Below are positions 26,597 to 35,715 of a stretch of DNA of 43,890 nt, piece by piece (position 1 is the first letter of the stretch; each line of letters opens with the position of its first letter). The notes under the pieces were generated by a model. That model ran no database searches and had not been told where the DNA came from. It was given only the letters and a program-made list of their open reading frames with translations. The DNA comes from Planctomycetaceae bacterium (GTDB lineage: Bacteria; Planctomycetota; Phycisphaerae; Phycisphaerales; SM1A02): NCBI GenBank assembly GCA_947480055.1, contig CANKBX010000005.1:1-43890 (forward strand). The letters run 5' to 3'. Both the position numbers and the translations under genes were made by a program.

Positions 26597-26670
26597 ACAT
26601 GCGCGTGGTGGGCTAAGTATGTGCGTGGCGGGCTAAAAATTCCGCGGTGGGCTAAAAATTCCGTGGCGCA
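26579..26670 (+). repeat. Degenerating 20-bp tandem repeat of the serA 3' terminus
   Basis: ATGCGCGTGGCGGGCTGAAC / ATGCGCGTGGTGGGCTAAGT / ATGTGCGTGGCGGGCTAAAA / ATTCCGCGGTGGGCTAAAA / ATTCCGTGGCG. Confidence 0.85.
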
Positions 26671-26775
26671 TGTTGTGTGCAACTCACTTCAACAGACCCG
26701 CGACTTCTTTGCGCTCTATTGCAACCCCGCCATTCCTAGCACCGCGAGCGCGCAACATGGCACTATCATTGCCGC

Positions 26776-28971
26776 ATGCTTTCAACCATTGCCACTCACC
26801 TCGTTGGCCAACTTATTTCCACCACTATTTTTCTAGGCACGCTGGCGTTTGCTCCGCCAACCGAGCAAGCACCTGCGCCCATCATGGCGCCGGTTGTGGA
26901 AACCGTGCAAGGCGAGCAATTCACCGATGAAAACCGCTGGTTGGAGTCGCTTGAAAAAGATTCGCCCGCTGTGCGTGACTGGACCACATTGCAAATTGAC
27001 CGCACACGCGCCGCGCTTGACGCCCTGCCCTGCCGCGCCGCAATCGCCGCGCAACTTGAGCCGCTTATGAAATTGCCCGGAATGGGAACTCCCGTGATGG
27101 CTGGCTCGAATATTTTCTACGGCGAGCGCAGCGGCGATCAAAATCAAGGCGTGCTCATGACGCGCGCCTCCGCAACTGCAACGCCGCGGGTGTTGCTTGA
27201 TCCAAACAAGATGAATGAAAAAGGTTTGCTGTCGCTTGATTGGTGGCGGCCAACACAGGATGGAAAATTGCTCGCCTATGGCAGCAGCATGTCAGGCAGC
27301 GAGATGAGCGAACTGCGCGTGATTGATGTGGCCACTGGCGTGGCCTTGCCCGATGTGATCACTGGCAAGGTTGATTTCGAATCATGGACACCCAAGGGCG
27401 ACGGCATTCTGTACTCATCGTTGCGCGACGCGAAAGATCCCTACAGCCGCGAAGTGCGATTTCACACATTGGGACAACCTGTTGAAAGCGACGCGCTGTT
27501 GTTGAAGCAGACCGTGCCGAGCGATGTTCCATTTAGTGGTTTGAGCCGCGACGGCAAGTGGTTGATGTTGGGATACAGCCATGGTTGGCAAGCCAACGAT
27601 TTGTCCGTTGCGAATTTTCAAAACTGGATGCAAAGCGGCAAAAAAGATCTGAAAATTGTTCCCGTGGCGGTTGGCATCCCGGCCAAATTTTCGCCCGTGG
27701 AAGTTCGCGGCGACATCATGTTCATGCAAACCACGCTCAACGCGTCCAACGCGTGCTTGATGGCGGTGAACTTGAACCACACCGAGCAAGCCAATTGGAA
27801 AGTGATTATTCCAGAGCGCAAGGATGAAGTTCTAGAGAGCGTTAGTTTTTCAATGGACGAAATGATTGGTAGTTACACCAAGCATGTGTGCTCGCGGCTT
27901 GAGCGATTTGATTTCACGGGCAAGTCGCTGGGTGAAATCCCGCTGCCTGGTTTGGGCAGCGCCAGCATAAGCACCGATGAGGAACACACCGACGCGTACA
28001 TGAGCTACACCAGCTACGACGAACCGCGCACCATTTATAGAATTGAAAATCTTTCAAAGCCAACACTTTCCGTGTGGTGGAAGCCCAACATTCCGGTTGA
28101 TCTTTCCAAGTTCATGGTGGAGCGCGTGCGCGTGGCCAGCAAAGATGGAACCATGATTCCGCTGTTCATGGTGCGCAAGAAAAGTCTTTCACCCATGGGC
28201 GCATGTCCCACACTTTTGTACGGATATGGCGGCTTTAACGTGAGTTTAGAACCCGGGTTCAACCCCACGATTATCCCTTGGATTGAAGCGGGCGGCATCT
28301 ATGCCGTGGCCAACTTGCGCGGCGGCGGCGAGTACGGCGAGAGTTGGCACGAGGCCGGCATGCTTGGCAACAAGCAAAATGTTTTTGACGACTTCTACGC
28401 CTGCGCCGAATGGTTGATTGGGAATAAATGGACCGACTCATCGCACCTTGCAATTCAAGGCGGCAGCAACGGTGGATTGCTTACGGGCGTGGCAATCACG
28501 CAACGACCCGAATTGTTCGCCGCGGCCATTAGCGCGGTGCCGTTGCTTGACATGTTGCGCTATCAACAATTCTTGCTGGCTAAATATTGGGTGCCTGAAT
28601 ATGGCTCAAGCGAGGACGCCAAACAATTCGCATGGTTGCGCGCCTACTCGCCGTACCAGAACGTGAAGGCCAACACCAAGTATCCCGCGGTCATGTTCAC
28701 CGCCGGTGAAAATGACAGCCGCGTGCATCCACTTCACGCGCGCAAGATGACGGCGCGCATGCAAGCCATGAGCGCCAATCAAAAAGATGCCAAGCCGATT
28801 TATCTTTGGGTGGACCGCGATGCGGGACACGGCCAAGGAAAACCACTTGCCAGCCGCATACGGGAAAGCGTGGATTTGTGGTCTTTTTTGATGTCTCAAA
28901 CAGGTCTTTGCAATCAAGTTTCAACGGGCACTTCAGCGGCGATGGCGCCAGTTGGAACAAGCAAAAATTAA
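26776..28971 (+). CDS. Prolyl oligopeptidase family serine peptidase (S9A)
   Basis: PTLLYGYGGFNVSLEPGFNPTIIPWIEAGGIYAVANLRGGGEYGESWHEAGML; LAIQGGSNGGLLTG (GGSNGG); C-terminal DRDAGHGQGKP. Confidence 0.93.
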   Translation: MLSTIATHLVGQLISTTIFLGTLAFAPPTEQAPAPIMAPVVETVQGEQFTDENRWLESLEKDSPAVRDWTTLQIDRTRAALDALPCRAAIAAQLEPLMKLPGMGTPVMAGSNIFYGERSGDQNQGVLMTRASATATPRVLLDPNKMNEKGLLSLDWWRPTQDGKLLAYGSSMSGSEMSELRVIDVATGVALPDVITGKVDFESWTPKGDGILYSSLRDAKDPYSREVRFHTLGQPVESDALLLKQTVPSDVPFSGLSRDGKWLMLGYSHGWQANDLSVANFQNWMQSGKKDLKIVPVAVGIPAKFSPVEVRGDIMFMQTTLNASNACLMAVNLNHTEQANWKVIIPERKDEVLESVSFSMDEMIGSYTKHVCSRLERFDFTGKSLGEIPLPGLGSASISTDEEHTDAYMSYTSYDEPRTIYRIENLSKPTLSVWWKPNIPVDLSKFMVERVRVASKDGTMIPLFMVRKKSLSPMGACPTLLYGYGGFNVSLEPGFNPTIIPWIEAGGIYAVANLRGGGEYGESWHEAGMLGNKQNVFDDFYACAEWLIGNKWTDSSHLAIQGGSNGGLLTGVAITQRPELFAAAISAVPLLDMLRYQQFLLAKYWVPEYGSSEDAKQFAWLRAYSPYQNVKANTKYPAVMFTAGENDSRVHPLHARKMTARMQAMSANQKDAKPIYLWVDRDAGHGQGKPLASRIRESVDLWSFLMSQTGLCNQVSTGTSAAMAPVGTSKN

Positions 28972-28986
28972 TTGCGGGCGACGCAC

Positions 28987-31242
28987 TTAGCCAACAACTT
29001 GTAGCCGCGCGAATTCAAGCACCAGGGATTTCACGCCCACCTTTTGAAACTTCACACGCACCATGGTGCTGCTGCCGCGCGGCGACAGTGTTTCAATAAC
29101 GCCCAAACCAAACAGCGGATGTTGCACGCGCATGCCGGCCTTCATACCGCTTCCACCAGTTGGCGCGTCAACGCCATCATCGGTGGATTCACCTTGATCG
29201 GCGTCCATTTCATTTTCATCCCAGCGCTGCCCGCGGGCGCGGTCTTCGCGCTCCACGCTGTCGGGCAGTTCACGTATGAAACCACTTTCAATGCACGACA
29301 TGGGCGTGCCGCGCTGAGTCCGCACCGCCGCCGCGGTGATCAAAAGTTTCTTCTCCGCGCGCGTCATGCCCACAAACAACAAGCGCCGCTCCTCCTCCAT
29401 CTCCTCGGCGCTTTCAAAGCTGCGCACGTGGGGCAAACTTCCTTGCTCCACGCCAATGATGCAAACAAAGGGAAATTCAAGCCCTTTTGAAGCGTGCAGC
29501 GTCATCAGCGTCACGGCGCCAAGCTCCGGATCAAACGCGTCGGAGTCCGCCACCAACGACACTTGCTCCAGGTACGCGCGCAACGCGTCAAGCAATGTGT
29601 TCATGGGAGACACGGCTTCATCCATGTCGCCGCCGCTTTCGCGCTTGAGCCTGTCCACCACAAAATCAGCGGACGCGCTGACCACCTGCGCCAGATTTTC
29701 CGTGCGCGATTCATCAGCCTCCGTGTCGGTTCGATCGGCCAACAAGTAGTAGGACTCCAATCCGCTCTCCTTGAGAATGCGCGCGGTGAAATCTCCCAAC
29801 TCGTCTGGCAATCCATTTTCAGCCGCATGCCGCCACGACGCGATACGCGTGGCCAACTCCATCGCGCTGCCCGCGGCGCGCTTGGTGGCGCCTGAACTTT
29901 CCGCGTGACGCAAACCCTCAAGCAGAGTCACGCCATTTTTGGCGGCCCACAATTCAATCTTGTCGAAACTGGTGGAGCCCAAGCCGCGCGTGGGCGTGTT
30001 GGCAATTCGCCCTAGCGCCAAGTCGTCGCTGGGATTGGCCGCAAGGCGCAAATACGCCAGTAAATCCTTCACTTCCCGACGGTCATAGAACGCGGTGCCC
30101 CGCACCACTTGATACGGAATCGAACGCCGCCGCAGCGCCTCCTCCATCACCCGGCTCAGAGAATTCATGCGATACAACACCGCCATGCCGCGCCAAGTGA
30201 TTCCTTGATCAGTGGCCTGCGCGATACGGTCCGCGACCAACGCGGCCTCCGCATGTTCATCAGCGCAGCGCACATATTTTGGCGCTTCACCATCGCCCTT
30301 CATGGACTTTAATTCTTTGTGCCTGCGTTGGCGATTTCTGGAAATCAAACTGGCGGCCGCGTCGACGATGGGTTTGGTGGAGCGAAAATTTTCGCCAAGC
30401 GGAATCACTTTGGCGCCAGGAAAATGCTCCTCGAAGTTGAGAATATTTCCAATGTCCGCGCCACGCCAACCGTAGATGCTTTGATCGGGATCGCCCACCA
30501 CGCACAAGTTGCGGTGCGCCTTGGCAATCTCCAACACGATTGAAAATTGCGCGAAGTTGGTGTCCTGATATTCATCCACCGACACATATTGAAAGCGACG
30601 CTGAAGCGTCTCGCGAACGGATTGATTGCTCTGCAATAAAACCGCTAATTTGCCTAGTAAATCATCAAAATCAAGACTGGCGTTGCGCGCCATCACTTTT
30701 TGATACGCGTCAAAAATTCGCGCCACAACTTTGCTGCGCCAATCCGTCGCGGATGAAATTGCCTGGCTTGGCGTGATCAATTTATTTTTTAAATTTGAAA
30801 TTTCACTCAGCACGCTCGCGGGCGTGAAGCGGCTGTCGCATTCACCGGCATGCTTGATAGCGGCCTTGCACGCGGCGCGTTGATCATCCACATCAAGCAC
30901 ATTGAAATTTGGATCTAGATTTGCCTCCATCGCGAAGCGACGCAACACGCGCACGCCGAAGGAGTGGAATGTTCCCGCGAAAACTCGTCCACGATCTGGA
31001 AGATCTTGCGGCAGCAACAACTCAACGCGTCTGCGCATTTCGCCCGCCGCCTTGTTGGTGAATGTCAAAGACAAAATGCTCCACGGCGGAATTCCTTGCG
31101 ATACTAAATGCGCGATGCGGTGCACGATGACTCGAGTTTTTCCAGAGCCCGGTCCAGCCAGCACAAGCAACGGCCCATCGGTATGCAAAACAGCTTGGCG
31201 TTGTGGTTGTGTTAAGCCTTGGAGTAATTGGTTTTCAAGCAC
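28987..31242 (-). CDS. pcrA: UvrD/PcrA-type superfamily 1 DNA helicase
   Basis: LLVLAGPGSGKTRVIVHRIAHLV; DEYQDTNFAQ; VVGDPDQSIYGWRGADIGNIL; TLMTLHASKGLEFPFVCIIGVEQGSLPH; LLFVGMTRAEKKL. Confidence 0.95.
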   Translation of the reverse strand: MLENQLLQGLTQPQRQAVLHTDGPLLVLAGPGSGKTRVIVHRIAHLVSQGIPPWSILSLTFTNKAAGEMRRRVELLLPQDLPDRGRVFAGTFHSFGVRVLRRFAMEANLDPNFNVLDVDDQRAACKAAIKHAGECDSRFTPASVLSEISNLKNKLITPSQAISSATDWRSKVVARIFDAYQKVMARNASLDFDDLLGKLAVLLQSNQSVRETLQRRFQYVSVDEYQDTNFAQFSIVLEIAKAHRNLCVVGDPDQSIYGWRGADIGNILNFEEHFPGAKVIPLGENFRSTKPIVDAAASLISRNRQRRHKELKSMKGDGEAPKYVRCADEHAEAALVADRIAQATDQGITWRGMAVLYRMNSLSRVMEEALRRRSIPYQVVRGTAFYDRREVKDLLAYLRLAANPSDDLALGRIANTPTRGLGSTSFDKIELWAAKNGVTLLEGLRHAESSGATKRAAGSAMELATRIASWRHAAENGLPDELGDFTARILKESGLESYYLLADRTDTEADESRTENLAQVVSASADFVVDRLKRESGGDMDEAVSPMNTLLDALRAYLEQVSLVADSDAFDPELGAVTLMTLHASKGLEFPFVCIIGVEQGSLPHVRSFESAEEMEEERRLLFVGMTRAEKKLLITAAAVRTQRGTPMSCIESGFIRELPDSVEREDRARGQRWDENEMDADQGESTDDGVDAPTGGSGMKAGMRVQHPLFGLGVIETLSPRGSSTMVRVKFQKVGVKSLVLEFARLQVVG

Positions 31243-31339
31243 TTCGAGAGTCTAGTGACCAAAAAAATTCATGTTTTGCAGGCAAAATCAATTACAAATA
31301 CCATTTGTGGTGTTACGTACCCCCAACGACAAGATTTAC

Positions 31340-31355
31340 ACACAAAATATGGTGC
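31340..31355. promoter_or_regulatory. Candidate NrdR box 1
   Basis: ACACAAAATATGGTGC; 13/16 to the consensus acaCwAtATaTwGtgt as recalled. Confidence 0.5.
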
Positions 31356-31422
31356 TGTTTAAAATAATTAACCGATACGCAAAGGTTGTTTGAATATGAA
31401 CTTGTATATTAAATTTACAAAA

Positions 31423-31438
31423 TCACAATATTGTGTGT
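31423..31438. promoter_or_regulatory. Candidate NrdR box 2
   Basis: TCACAATATTGTGTGT; 13/16 to the same consensus; contains perfect palindrome CACAATATTGTG. Confidence 0.5.
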
Positions 31439-31714
31439 CCCTGCTACTTGCGCCCCCAACGGATAGGGGTAGGATTGAGATGAATCGTGGTTTTTGGGGT
31501 AATTTCCAATGCTTCGACTCAAAAAAGTGTTTATTTGTGGGTTGATTTAAATTTAAATTTTAAGCTTAAAACGTTACTTGGATTTTCTTTAAAGAAATAA
31601 GACAAATGAGTCAAAATTTGAATCTCAAACAGTTCACACTTCAAACGCCACGCACTCTCTAAATAGTCCACGCCTTCTGCTTTCTCCCAATATTTTCGCC
31701 ACCTCGTTTAAGGA

Positions 31715-34700
31715 TTGCACAACATGAAGATCACGCCACGATTCACCCGTCCAGGACAAGACGTCTTCAGCACCGTTGAGTGGAGCACTCGCACAAGTCG
31801 CATAAGTAATAGCGACGGGTCGACGGTGTTTGAAATGAATGACGCTGAAATCCCGGCGTCGTGGAGTCAGTTGGCGACGGACATTGTGGTGAGCAAATAT
31901 TTCCGCAAGGCGGGCGTGCCGCAAGTTGACGCGGCCGGCAAGAACAAAGTGGATGCCTCTGGCAAAACCGTTCTTGGTCCAGAGCGATCTGTAAAGCAAG
32001 TGGTGCATCGGCTCGCTGGTTGCTGGAAACACTGGGGTGAAAAGTTTGGCTACTTCTCCACTCCGCAGGATGCGCAAGCGTTCTACAACGAAATTTCTTG
32101 GATGTTGCTCAATCAAGTCGCGGCGCCAAATAGTCCGCAATGGTTCAACACTGGTTTGCATTGGGCTTACGGAATTAATGGTCCCGCGCAAGGACATTGG
32201 ATCGCGGAACACGACACCGGCGCAGTTTCACTGGCCACCGATGCGTACAGCCATCCGCAACCGCACGCGTGCTTTATTCAAAGCGTGCGCGACGATCTTG
32301 TGGGCGATGGCGGCATCATGGATTTGTGGACGCGCGAGGCGCGCCTGTTTAAATATGGATCTGGCACTGGAACCAATTTCAGCCAACTTCGTGGCGACAA
32401 TGAGCCGCTTTCAGGTGGCGGTAAAAGTTCGGGCCTGATGAGTTTCCTGAAAATTGGCGATCGCGCCGCGGGTGCGATCAAGAGTGGTGGAACAACTCGC
32501 CGCGCCGCCAAAATGGTGTGCTTGGACGTGAATCATCCCGACATTGAGGCCTTTGTGAATTGGAAAGTACGCGAGGAACTGAAAGTGGCTGCGCTTGTTG
32601 AAGGCGCCAAAAAGTTCACGCCAGAGCAAGCGGAAATCGCCAAACGTCTGAAGTTGAAACTGGATTTCGATTTCAATGGCGAGTGCTATCAAACAGTGAG
32701 CGGCCAGAATTCCAACAACTCAATCCGCCTTTCGGACGAGTTCATGAACGCCGTTGAAACCAACGCGCAGTGGGATTTAATTCAGCGCACCGACGGAAAA
32801 ATCTCAAAGACACTTCCAGCGCGCGACCTGTGGCAACAAATTAATTTCGCGGCGTGGCAATGCGCCGATCCTGGACTGCAATACGACAGCACCATCAACG
32901 CTTGGCACACATGCCCTGCCGGTGGTCGCATCAACGCCAGCAATCCATGCAGCGAATACATGTTCCTGGACAACACCGCGTGCAACTTGGCCAGCATTAA
33001 TTTGCTCAAGTTCTACAACTCAGAAACGCGCGCCTTTGATCTAGAGGGTTACGAGCACGCGATCAACCTGTGGACCGCGGTGCTTGAAATCAGCGTGATG
33101 ATGGCGGCGTTTCCTTCCAAGGAAATCGCGGAACTCAGTTGGAAATATCGCACGCTTGGATTGGGCTACGCCAACTTGGGCGCCATGCTTATGCAAGCCG
33201 GCATTCCATACGACAGCGATCAAGGTCGCGCGGTGTGCGCGGCGTTGTCCGCCATTCTCACGGGTCGCAGTTACGCCGCCAGCGCGCTGCTTGCGGCGGA
33301 GCACGGCGCTTTCGCCGGCTACGGCGAAAATCGCGAGAGCATGTTGCGCGTCATTCGCAATCATCGCCGCGCCGCTTACGGCGTGGACCGCGCTGCAAAT
33401 GAGTGGGAAACGCTGGAAATCAGGCCTGTTTCAATTGATCACACCTTGTTCAAAGCTGGAAAAGTTTCGCTGTCAAACGCGAGCGACTTGCTGGCGCGTT
33501 CATTGGCGTGTTGGGACGACGCGTTGTTGTTTGGAACCAAGTTTGGTTTCCGCAACGCGCAAGTGACCGTGATCGCGCCAACCGGCACCATTGGTTTGCT
33601 CATGGATTGCGACACCACCGGTGTCGAGCCAGATTTTGCGTTGACCAAATTCAAGAAACTTGCGGGAGGCGGCTACTTCAAGATCGCCAATCAAAGTTTG
33701 CGCCCAGCCATCAAGGCACTGGGCTACAGCAATGAGATCAGCGACCGAATTATGACGCACGTCATTGGCACGCTGAGCATTGACACCGCGCTTCCAAGCG
33801 TGACAGGTGAAATTACAAATGACACCACCACCTTGCGCGAGTATCTCAGCGCCAAGGGCTACACCGGTGACGATTTGGTCGCGTTGGAAAATCAATTGCC
33901 AATGATGTTTGAATTGGGCTTCGCCTTCTCCGCATGGAGCATGCCGCAACACGTTCTTGAAAATATTGGCGTGAACGCAGATGCCGCCAAGAACGATCCA
34001 AAGTTCAACGGCCTGCGCAAGTTGGGTTTGAAGAAGAAGCAAATCGAAACGCTCAATCGCTTGATTTGCGGAACGCAAACCGTGGAAGGCACGCCGCTTC
34101 TCAAGGCCGAGCACTTGCCTGTGTTTGATTGCGCCAACAAGTGCGGCGCAACTGGCACGCGCTTTATCCGTCCCGACGGCCACATTCATATGATGGCCGC
34201 GGCGCAACCTTTCATCTCTGGCGCCATTTCAAAAACCATCAATTTGCCCGCTGAAGCCACGGTTTCTGATGTTGGCGCGTCCTATCGATTGAGTTGGGAA
34301 CTTGGCCTGAAAGCCAACGCGCTGTATCGCGATGGCAGCAAGTTGAGCCAGCCTTTGAACACCAAGACCGATGTGGAGCAAGAGGACGAGGACATGGACG
34401 GCTTGCAGTTGACCGAATCCACTTCCATCACAACCACCGTGATCCACGAGACGCTCTCATCAAGCACGCAGACAATTGATCGCGTGATTGAAGTGGCCGC
34501 GACCGAATCCGTTGTTGTGCCTTCGTCCACAAAGGGTGAATTTGTGGAACGCGTTGTTGAGCGAGTTGTTGAACGCATCATCGAGCGGCCACTTCGTCGT
34601 CGCTTGCCAGAAACGCGCGGCAGCATCACGCACAAATTCAACGTGGCCGGCCATGAGGGCTATCTGATTGTTGGCTTGTACGAAGATGGCCGCCCAGGCG

Positions 34701-35428
34701 AACTCTTTATCACCATGGCCAAAGAAGGTTCAACAATTGGCGGCTTGATGGATTCGCTTGGCACCGCGATCAGCGTGGCGCTTCAATATGGAGTGCCGGT
34801 TGAAAGTCTGGTCACCAAGTTCGCGCATCAACGCTTTGAGCCAATGGGAATCACATCCAACTTGGATATTCCGTTCGCCAAAAGTTTGGTGGACTACATA
34901 TTCAGATGGATGGGAATGCAATTTATTCACGGGTATCGCGAACAAAATTCACCGCGGCGCGGAGCTGCCGCGGCTTCATATCAGGCGCAGGATGTTCCCG
35001 CGCCTGGCTTTAGCAAACCTGTCAAGGAGGACACGCAATGGACACAACGCATGGAAGGCGCCGCGAATCAACCGGCGAATCGTTTTTCCGGAACGGACAC
35101 AACTGGAATTGGATCGAGCGGTTTGGCAGATCAAGTTTCCGCCCCGAACATCTTCAAAGACTCGGCGAAGACCGACGGTGTATTGAACAGAATGTCCGTG
35201 GAGGATCTTGGACGATTGACGGGAGAATCTTTGGCTGGAGTGACGTCGTCCGTGACGATCAAAGAAGAATTCACCAGCGGAGTATTTCAATCAGCATCCG
35301 TGCTTGACCAATCCAATGCCCAACTTATGGGCGACGCTCCGGCATGCGATGTGTGCGGAGCGATCACTGTTCGAAATGGAACTTGCTATCGATGTCTCAA
35401 CTGCGGCAACAGCATGGGCTGCAGCTGA
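31715..35428 (+). CDS. nrdJ: Adenosylcobalamin-dependent (class II) ribonucleoside-diphosphate reductase
   Basis: SPQWFNTGLHWAYGI; YKYGSGTGTNFS-like RLFKYGSGTGTNFSQLRG; NPCSEYMFLDNTACNLASINL; IAPTGTIGLLMDCDTTGVEPD; C-terminal zinc-ribbon-like CDVCGAITVRNGTCYRCLNCGNSMGCS. Confidence 0.95.
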   Translation: MHNMKITPRFTRPGQDVFSTVEWSTRTSRISNSDGSTVFEMNDAEIPASWSQLATDIVVSKYFRKAGVPQVDAAGKNKVDASGKTVLGPERSVKQVVHRLAGCWKHWGEKFGYFSTPQDAQAFYNEISWMLLNQVAAPNSPQWFNTGLHWAYGINGPAQGHWIAEHDTGAVSLATDAYSHPQPHACFIQSVRDDLVGDGGIMDLWTREARLFKYGSGTGTNFSQLRGDNEPLSGGGKSSGLMSFLKIGDRAAGAIKSGGTTRRAAKMVCLDVNHPDIEAFVNWKVREELKVAALVEGAKKFTPEQAEIAKRLKLKLDFDFNGECYQTVSGQNSNNSIRLSDEFMNAVETNAQWDLIQRTDGKISKTLPARDLWQQINFAAWQCADPGLQYDSTINAWHTCPAGGRINASNPCSEYMFLDNTACNLASINLLKFYNSETRAFDLEGYEHAINLWTAVLEISVMMAAFPSKEIAELSWKYRTLGLGYANLGAMLMQAGIPYDSDQGRAVCAALSAILTGRSYAASALLAAEHGAFAGYGENRESMLRVIRNHRRAAYGVDRAANEWETLEIRPVSIDHTLFKAGKVSLSNASDLLARSLACWDDALLFGTKFGFRNAQVTVIAPTGTIGLLMDCDTTGVEPDFALTKFKKLAGGGYFKIANQSLRPAIKALGYSNEISDRIMTHVIGTLSIDTALPSVTGEITNDTTTLREYLSAKGYTGDDLVALENQLPMMFELGFAFSAWSMPQHVLENIGVNADAAKNDPKFNGLRKLGLKKKQIETLNRLICGTQTVEGTPLLKAEHLPVFDCANKCGATGTRFIRPDGHIHMMAAAQPFISGAISKTINLPAEATVSDVGASYRLSWELGLKANALYRDGSKLSQPLNTKTDVEQEDEDMDGLQLTESTSITTTVIHETLSSSTQTIDRVIEVAATESVVVPSSTKGEFVERVVERVVERIIERPLRRRLPETRGSITHKFNVAGHEGYLIVGLYEDGRPGELFITMAKEGSTIGGLMDSLGTAISVALQYGVPVESLVTKFAHQRFEPMGITSNLDIPFAKSLVDYIFRWMGMQFIHGYREQNSPRRGAAAASYQAQDVPAPGFSKPVKEDTQWTQRMEGAANQPANRFSGTDTTGIGSSGLADQVSAPNIFKDSAKTDGVLNRMSVEDLGRLTGESLAGVTSSVTIKEEFTSGVFQSASVLDQSNAQLMGDAPACDVCGAITVRNGTCYRCLNCGNSMGCS
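34544..34588 (+). repeat. Short in-frame 12-bp repeat in the NrdJ linker (VERV/VERV/VERI/IER)
   Basis: gtggaacgcgttgttgagcgagttgttgaacgcatcatcgag encodes VERVVERVVERIIE. Confidence 0.7.
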
Positions 35429-35447
35429 TTCATCTTCACAAACATCT

Positions 35448-35660
35448 CCCGAGTCGTTGATCTCTCCGATAGCGACTCGGGCGTATGCACGCGATGGGGG
35501 TTTGACCCCAAAGGCACTAGTCGGCATGTGGATGGACCTCCTTGCACTGGTCGGACGAGCATGGAGACCGCTCTCCCGACCCCTTGGCTGCGGCTGATAC
35601 CGGAAGCCGTAAGATTTGGAATGGATTCCGAATCCGTCAAGGTGGCCTGCCTCCAAAGAC
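35448..35660 (+). ncRNA. Candidate structured RNA: multi-hairpin region between nrdJ and a membrane-protein gene
   Basis: CCCGAGTCG/CGACTCGGG (35448-56/35473-81); GCGT/ACGC; TGGGG/CCCCA (35495-99/35506-10); GGTCGG..GAGC..GG-AGA-CC..GCTC..CCGACC (35549-35581); CGGCT/AGCCG (35591-95/35605-09); GATTTGGA/TCCGAATC (35613-20/35627-34). Confidence 0.45.
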
Positions 35661-35715
35661 TGCCCCCATCGCCCTTACGCACTTCAAATCCATCCCCTCG
35701 CTACAATCACATTTC

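Noticed and set aside
31243-31714. Adenosylcobalamin riboswitch controlling nrdJ
   Set aside because: No B12 box or GCCACTG-type block seen in the 5' region. NrdR-like sites fit better.
35494-35512. tRNA T-arm (GGGGTTTGACCCC)
   Set aside because: Loop size is wrong and no acceptor, D-arm or anticodon arm could be placed around it.
35515-35560. HDV-like ribozyme (TCGGCATG...GACCTCCTTGC...TGGTCGG)
   Set aside because: Could not build the required P1 3' strand and P1.1/P2 nested pseudoknot. The similarity is superficial.
35545-35581. Cobalamin riboswitch B12 box (GAGCATGGAGACCGCTC resembles AGCCAGGAGACCTGCC)
   Set aside because: The GCCACTG and GGTG-AA-TCC blocks expected upstream are absent and the hairpin is explained by simple self-complementarity.
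35542-35715. N-terminal extension of the membrane protein ORF starting at 35542
   Set aside because: The segment overlaps the hairpin-rich region and has no protein-like character. ATG at 35716 is followed directly by a TM segment.
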